This document shows, in pieces, positions 58,138 to 64,000 of a DNA stretch of 64,000 bases; position 1 is the first letter of the stretch, and each line of letters opens with the position of its first letter. The DNA comes from JANWXD01 sp037446115 (lineage in GTDB: Bacteria; Acidobacteriota; Terriglobia; Bryobacterales; Bryobacteraceae): NCBI GenBank assembly GCA_037446115.1, contig JBBIJF010000006.1, positions 110,481 to 174,480 on the forward strand, written 5' to 3'. Both the position numbers and the translations under genes were made by a program. Below the pieces are notes generated by a model. It was not told the origin of the DNA, made no database searches, and saw only the letters and a program-made list of their open reading frames with translations.

Positions 58138-59189
58138 CCGCTCCGCTCGGTGCCGCCCGCGGCCCCTTCGACCCTCCGCACCGTTCCAGCGCCTGCACCG
58201 CCCGCCCGCAGCTTCCCGAGCACGGCCTCCCGGTCTCCCCTGCTCCAGGCCTGTTCAATCTCCTGCTCTGACAGGCCGGCCAGACGCCCTGCAAGCAGAA
58301 ACGCCGGCAACGCGTGCCGCAGGTGCTTCCACCGCGCCATCTCTGCGACGGAATCGAGGGCCCGCTCCCGAAGCTGCGCCAGCGTACGACTGTCACGCTT
58401 CTCCGTCAGAACCGCCAGAGCTTCGGCTGCTTTCATGCGGTCATTCCACAGCAGCGAGTTCAGCATCTCGATCAGCCAGGTCGGCTCGACCTTGAGCCCC
58501 AGTTCCGGATCCCGCTCGCCGAGCTTGGCAATCGCCACCAAGGCGCGAATGGCGTTGTAGCGCACCCCGTCATCGGGGTCCCGCAGCGCATACTGGAGGT
58601 CGTTGACGACGACGTGCTTCTTCGACGTGTAGCCGATCAGCTGTGCCGCGATGGCGCGGTGGCGCTCATCGGCGCTATTGCGCAGCACTTCCCGGATCCG
58701 GCTCAGGTGCGCATCCACCAGTGCCGGGAACCGCTCCTGCACGGCCCGCACGGCCGGATCGAGAGACAGCGGATGTCCCTGGGCCATATACTCCTCTCCC
58801 ACCCCGCGCCGGGCTGCATCCCGGTACAGTGTCAGGAACTGCTCGTAAAGGCCTGTCACCTCCTCCGGCAGCATGGCGTCGGAGGCGGGCGGCAGGCGAT
58901 AGTCGAAGTGCGGCGCGCCCCGTTCTTCGATGCCCACATAGAGAATGGCGCCGCGATCCTCGCAGCAGACGGCTTCCAGTCGGGCCCGAACCACTCCGCG
59001 CACCTGTTCCAGACGCTCTTCGGCATCGCCCTTCGAAGCCGGCAGAGGATCCCCTTCCCGCACGCCCAGCGCCTTCCGGAGTTCTTCCAAGGACACCTTA
59101 CGGACCCCGTAGAAGTCAATGAGGGCGATCCGCGGCACCTGTGCCGATAGCAGAAAAACGAATGCGGCGCCTGTGGCGAGCGAGCGCAT
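57960..59189 (-). CDS. Secreted HEAT-repeat protein, 3' end extended into nusB
   Basis: 409 residues from ATG 59189, with a signal peptide ending LLSAQV (about residue 16). Residues about 20-90 hold a POTRA-like/beta domain (VPRIALIDFYGVRKVSLEELRKALG). The rest is HEAT-like helices (ERHRAIAAQLIGYTSKKHV; DPDDGVRYNAIRALVAIAKLG; WNDRMKAAEALAVL). The last 59 residues (from about 351) are antisense to nusB and low in complexity, rich in Ser/Ala/Arg, so the original stop may have been lost. Function unknown. Confidence 0.75.
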   Translation of the reverse strand: MRSLATGAAFVFLLSAQVPRIALIDFYGVRKVSLEELRKALGVREGDPLPASKGDAEERLEQVRGVVRARLEAVCCEDRGAILYVGIEERGAPHFDYRLPPASDAMLPEEVTGLYEQFLTLYRDAARRGVGEEYMAQGHPLSLDPAVRAVQERFPALVDAHLSRIREVLRNSADERHRAIAAQLIGYTSKKHVVVNDLQYALRDPDDGVRYNAIRALVAIAKLGERDPELGLKVEPTWLIEMLNSLLWNDRMKAAEALAVLTEKRDSRTLAQLRERALDSVAEMARWKHLRHALPAFLLAGRLAGLSEQEIEQAWSRGDREAVLGKLRAGGAGAGTVRRVEGAAGGTERSGQAGEDGGAPGSASPTSSFRMASRTPLINATASSVEKRRASSRASSITTIGGVGSRVIS

Positions 59190-59410
59190 GCTTCCATCTT
59201 CGCGCACCGCACGCCGCCCACCGCCGGCGACGTGCGCCAAGCGACCCCAGCGCCCTGGGGGATATGTCTACACAAGCAAGCGCCCTCCGCTCGGCCATCC
59301 CCTGAGTGAGCCGACATCCGACTTGTTTTCATACAGATACAGACACACCCGGCGCCCGGCGTCTGTGGAGACCAACGTGCACGGTCTATTGGTAAGCTCT
59401 GGATTACGCA

Positions 59411-63026
<3,616 letters not shown>

Positions 63027-63034
<8 letters not shown>

Positions 63035-64000
63035 CCTTTCCACCAGCTATCTCGGTTTGAACCTGAAGAATCCCGTCGTCGTCTCGCCCTCGCCGCTGTG
63101 CGAAGAGATCGGCAACATCGTCCAGATGGAGGACGCCGGCGCCGCCGCGGTCGTCCTGCATTCGCTCTTCGAGGAGCAGATTCTGATTGAAAGTCAGGCG
63201 CTGGACCAGGGCCTGTCGCTGGGCGTGGAAAGCTTTGCCGAATCGCTCTCCTATTTTCCGGACATGACGGCTTACAATTTGGGACCGGAAGGTTACCTGG
63301 AGCACATCCGGAAGGCCAAGCAGGCGGTGAATATCCCGGTGATCGCGAGCCTGAACGGCGTGACCACCGGCGGCTGGATCAAGTACGCGCGCCTCATGCA
63401 GGAGGCCGGGGCCGACGCGCTGGAGTTGAACATCTTCTACCTGGCCAACGACCCGGCCACACCCGGCGCGGAAGTCGAGGAACTCTACACCAGTCTCGTT
63501 TCGCACGTGAAGGCCAGTGTGCGGATCCCCGTCGCAGTCAAGCTGGGGCCGTATTTCAGCTCCATGGCGCACATGGCGAAAAAGCTGGACGAAGCCGGCG
63601 CCGACGGGCTGGTGCTGTTCAACCGGTTCTACCAGCCGGATTTCGACCTCGAAAATCTCGAAGTGGTTCCCGCCCTCCATCTGAGTACGCCGCACGAGCT
63701 GCTCCTGCGCCTGCACTGGGTCGCGACGCTGTACGGCCAAGTCCGGGCCGATCTGGCCGTCACCGGCGGTGTGCACACTGCGCACGACGTGCTCAAAGCC
63801 ATGATGGCAGGAGCGCGCGTGGCCATGATGACCTCGGCGCTGCTGCGCCACGGCATTGACCATATCCGCACGGTGCTGCGGGACCTGGTCGAGTGGATGG
63901 AGGAGCACGAGTACGAGTCCGTGCGGCAGATGCAAGGTTCCATGAGCCGCCGCAACGTGCCCGATCCTTCCGCCTTCAGCCGCGCCAACTACATGAAGGT
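63027..64000 (+). CDS. Dihydroorotate dehydrogenase-like flavoprotein (3' partial)
   Basis: 324 residues are visible before the window ends. A TIM barrel of the DHOD family: N-P-V-V-V-S-P-S-P-L (about residues 13-22), I-P-V-I-A-S-L-N-G-V-T-T (about 103-114), A-L-E-L-N-I-F-Y-L (about 131-139), A-V-K-L-G-P-Y-F (about 170-177), V-L-F-N-R-F and V-T-G-G-V (about 245-250, FMN phosphate site). The nucleophile loop differs from true PyrD, and the gene overlaps nifJ by eight bases, so a role together with PFOR is more likely than in pyrimidine synthesis. Homologues often sit in this position. Confidence 0.88.

Overview
The window is a GC-rich (estimated mid-60s %) bacterial chromosome segment with dense, short-spaced genes on both strands. 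The gene content suggests an Acidobacteriota member near Solibacter/Bryobacteraceae. The clues are a very large Oar-like TonB-dependent receptor with an N-terminal carboxypeptidase-regulatory domain, a CRTAC1/UnbV FG-GAP protein, a DUF1080 glycan-hydrolase-like protein, several Tat-exported catabolic enzymes and many secreted proteins of unknown function. This placement is inferred from gene families; there is no rRNA in the window. A mannosyl/glucosyl-glycerate-type osmolyte cluster, a DUF355 protein and a pyruvate:ferredoxin oxidoreductase are compatible with a thermophilic or oxygen-limited life, but do not prove it.

Layout. 1-6.0 kb (+): tail of a probable gamma-glutamyltransferase; an AhpD-like gene with an in-frame TGA at the second position of its CxxC motif (candidate selenoprotein); a catalytic/non-catalytic M16 peptidase pair; a Tat-exported sugar isomerase-like protein; a DCC-family protein; an orphan secreted protein. 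6.1-11.8 kb (-): tRNA-Cys, then a tight five-gene run (HIT-like, altronate-dehydratase family, DsbA-like, M28-PDZ peptidase, unknown). 11.8-16.8 kb: GT39 glycosyltransferase (+), a lipoprotein (-), and a three-gene minus operon of DUF355, epimerase-like and DapA-like proteins. 16.9-24.8 kb (+): a TatT-associated TRAP transporter (TatT, DctP-like, fused DctQM), RNase R, CRTAC1 protein. 24.8-31 kb (-): TPR protein, TonB receptor, CpaE/TadZ-like ATPase. 31-37 kb (+): nitrilase, TldD/TldE pair, cation efflux protein, DUF1080 protein. 37.1-39.0 kb (-): a multiply frameshifted pseudogene. 39.1-43.3 kb: PP-loop protein, DUF6580 membrane protein, STAS protein, DUF2061 protein, redoxin, secreted unknown, SelW-like protein. 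43.4-50.4 kb (+): CocE-type hydrolase, Ub-Mut7-C RNase, RRM protein, PIN-TRAM protein, IspD, IspF, CPA2 antiporter. 50.5-54.5 kb: osmolyte/osmoregulation cluster of two glycosyltransferases, an MscS-like membrane protein and a convergent MPGP-type phosphatase. 54.6-64 kb: LepA (-), enoyl-CoA hydratase, RibH, NusB (+), a HEAT-repeat protein (-) whose 3' end runs into nusB, then PFOR and a DHOD-like protein (+, cut by the window end).

The strongest unusual signal is at 104-700. One reading frame continues through a TGA located exactly where CxxC would become CxxU, and a hairpin with a GGU-containing apical loop starts a few bases downstream. The second is the 50.5-54.5 kb cluster, which looks like a self-contained glucosylglycerate or mannosylglucosylglycerate osmolyte module with its own mechanosensitive-type channel. 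No gene-free stretch exceeds about 230 bases. No CRISPR array, prophage or insertion sequence was seen.
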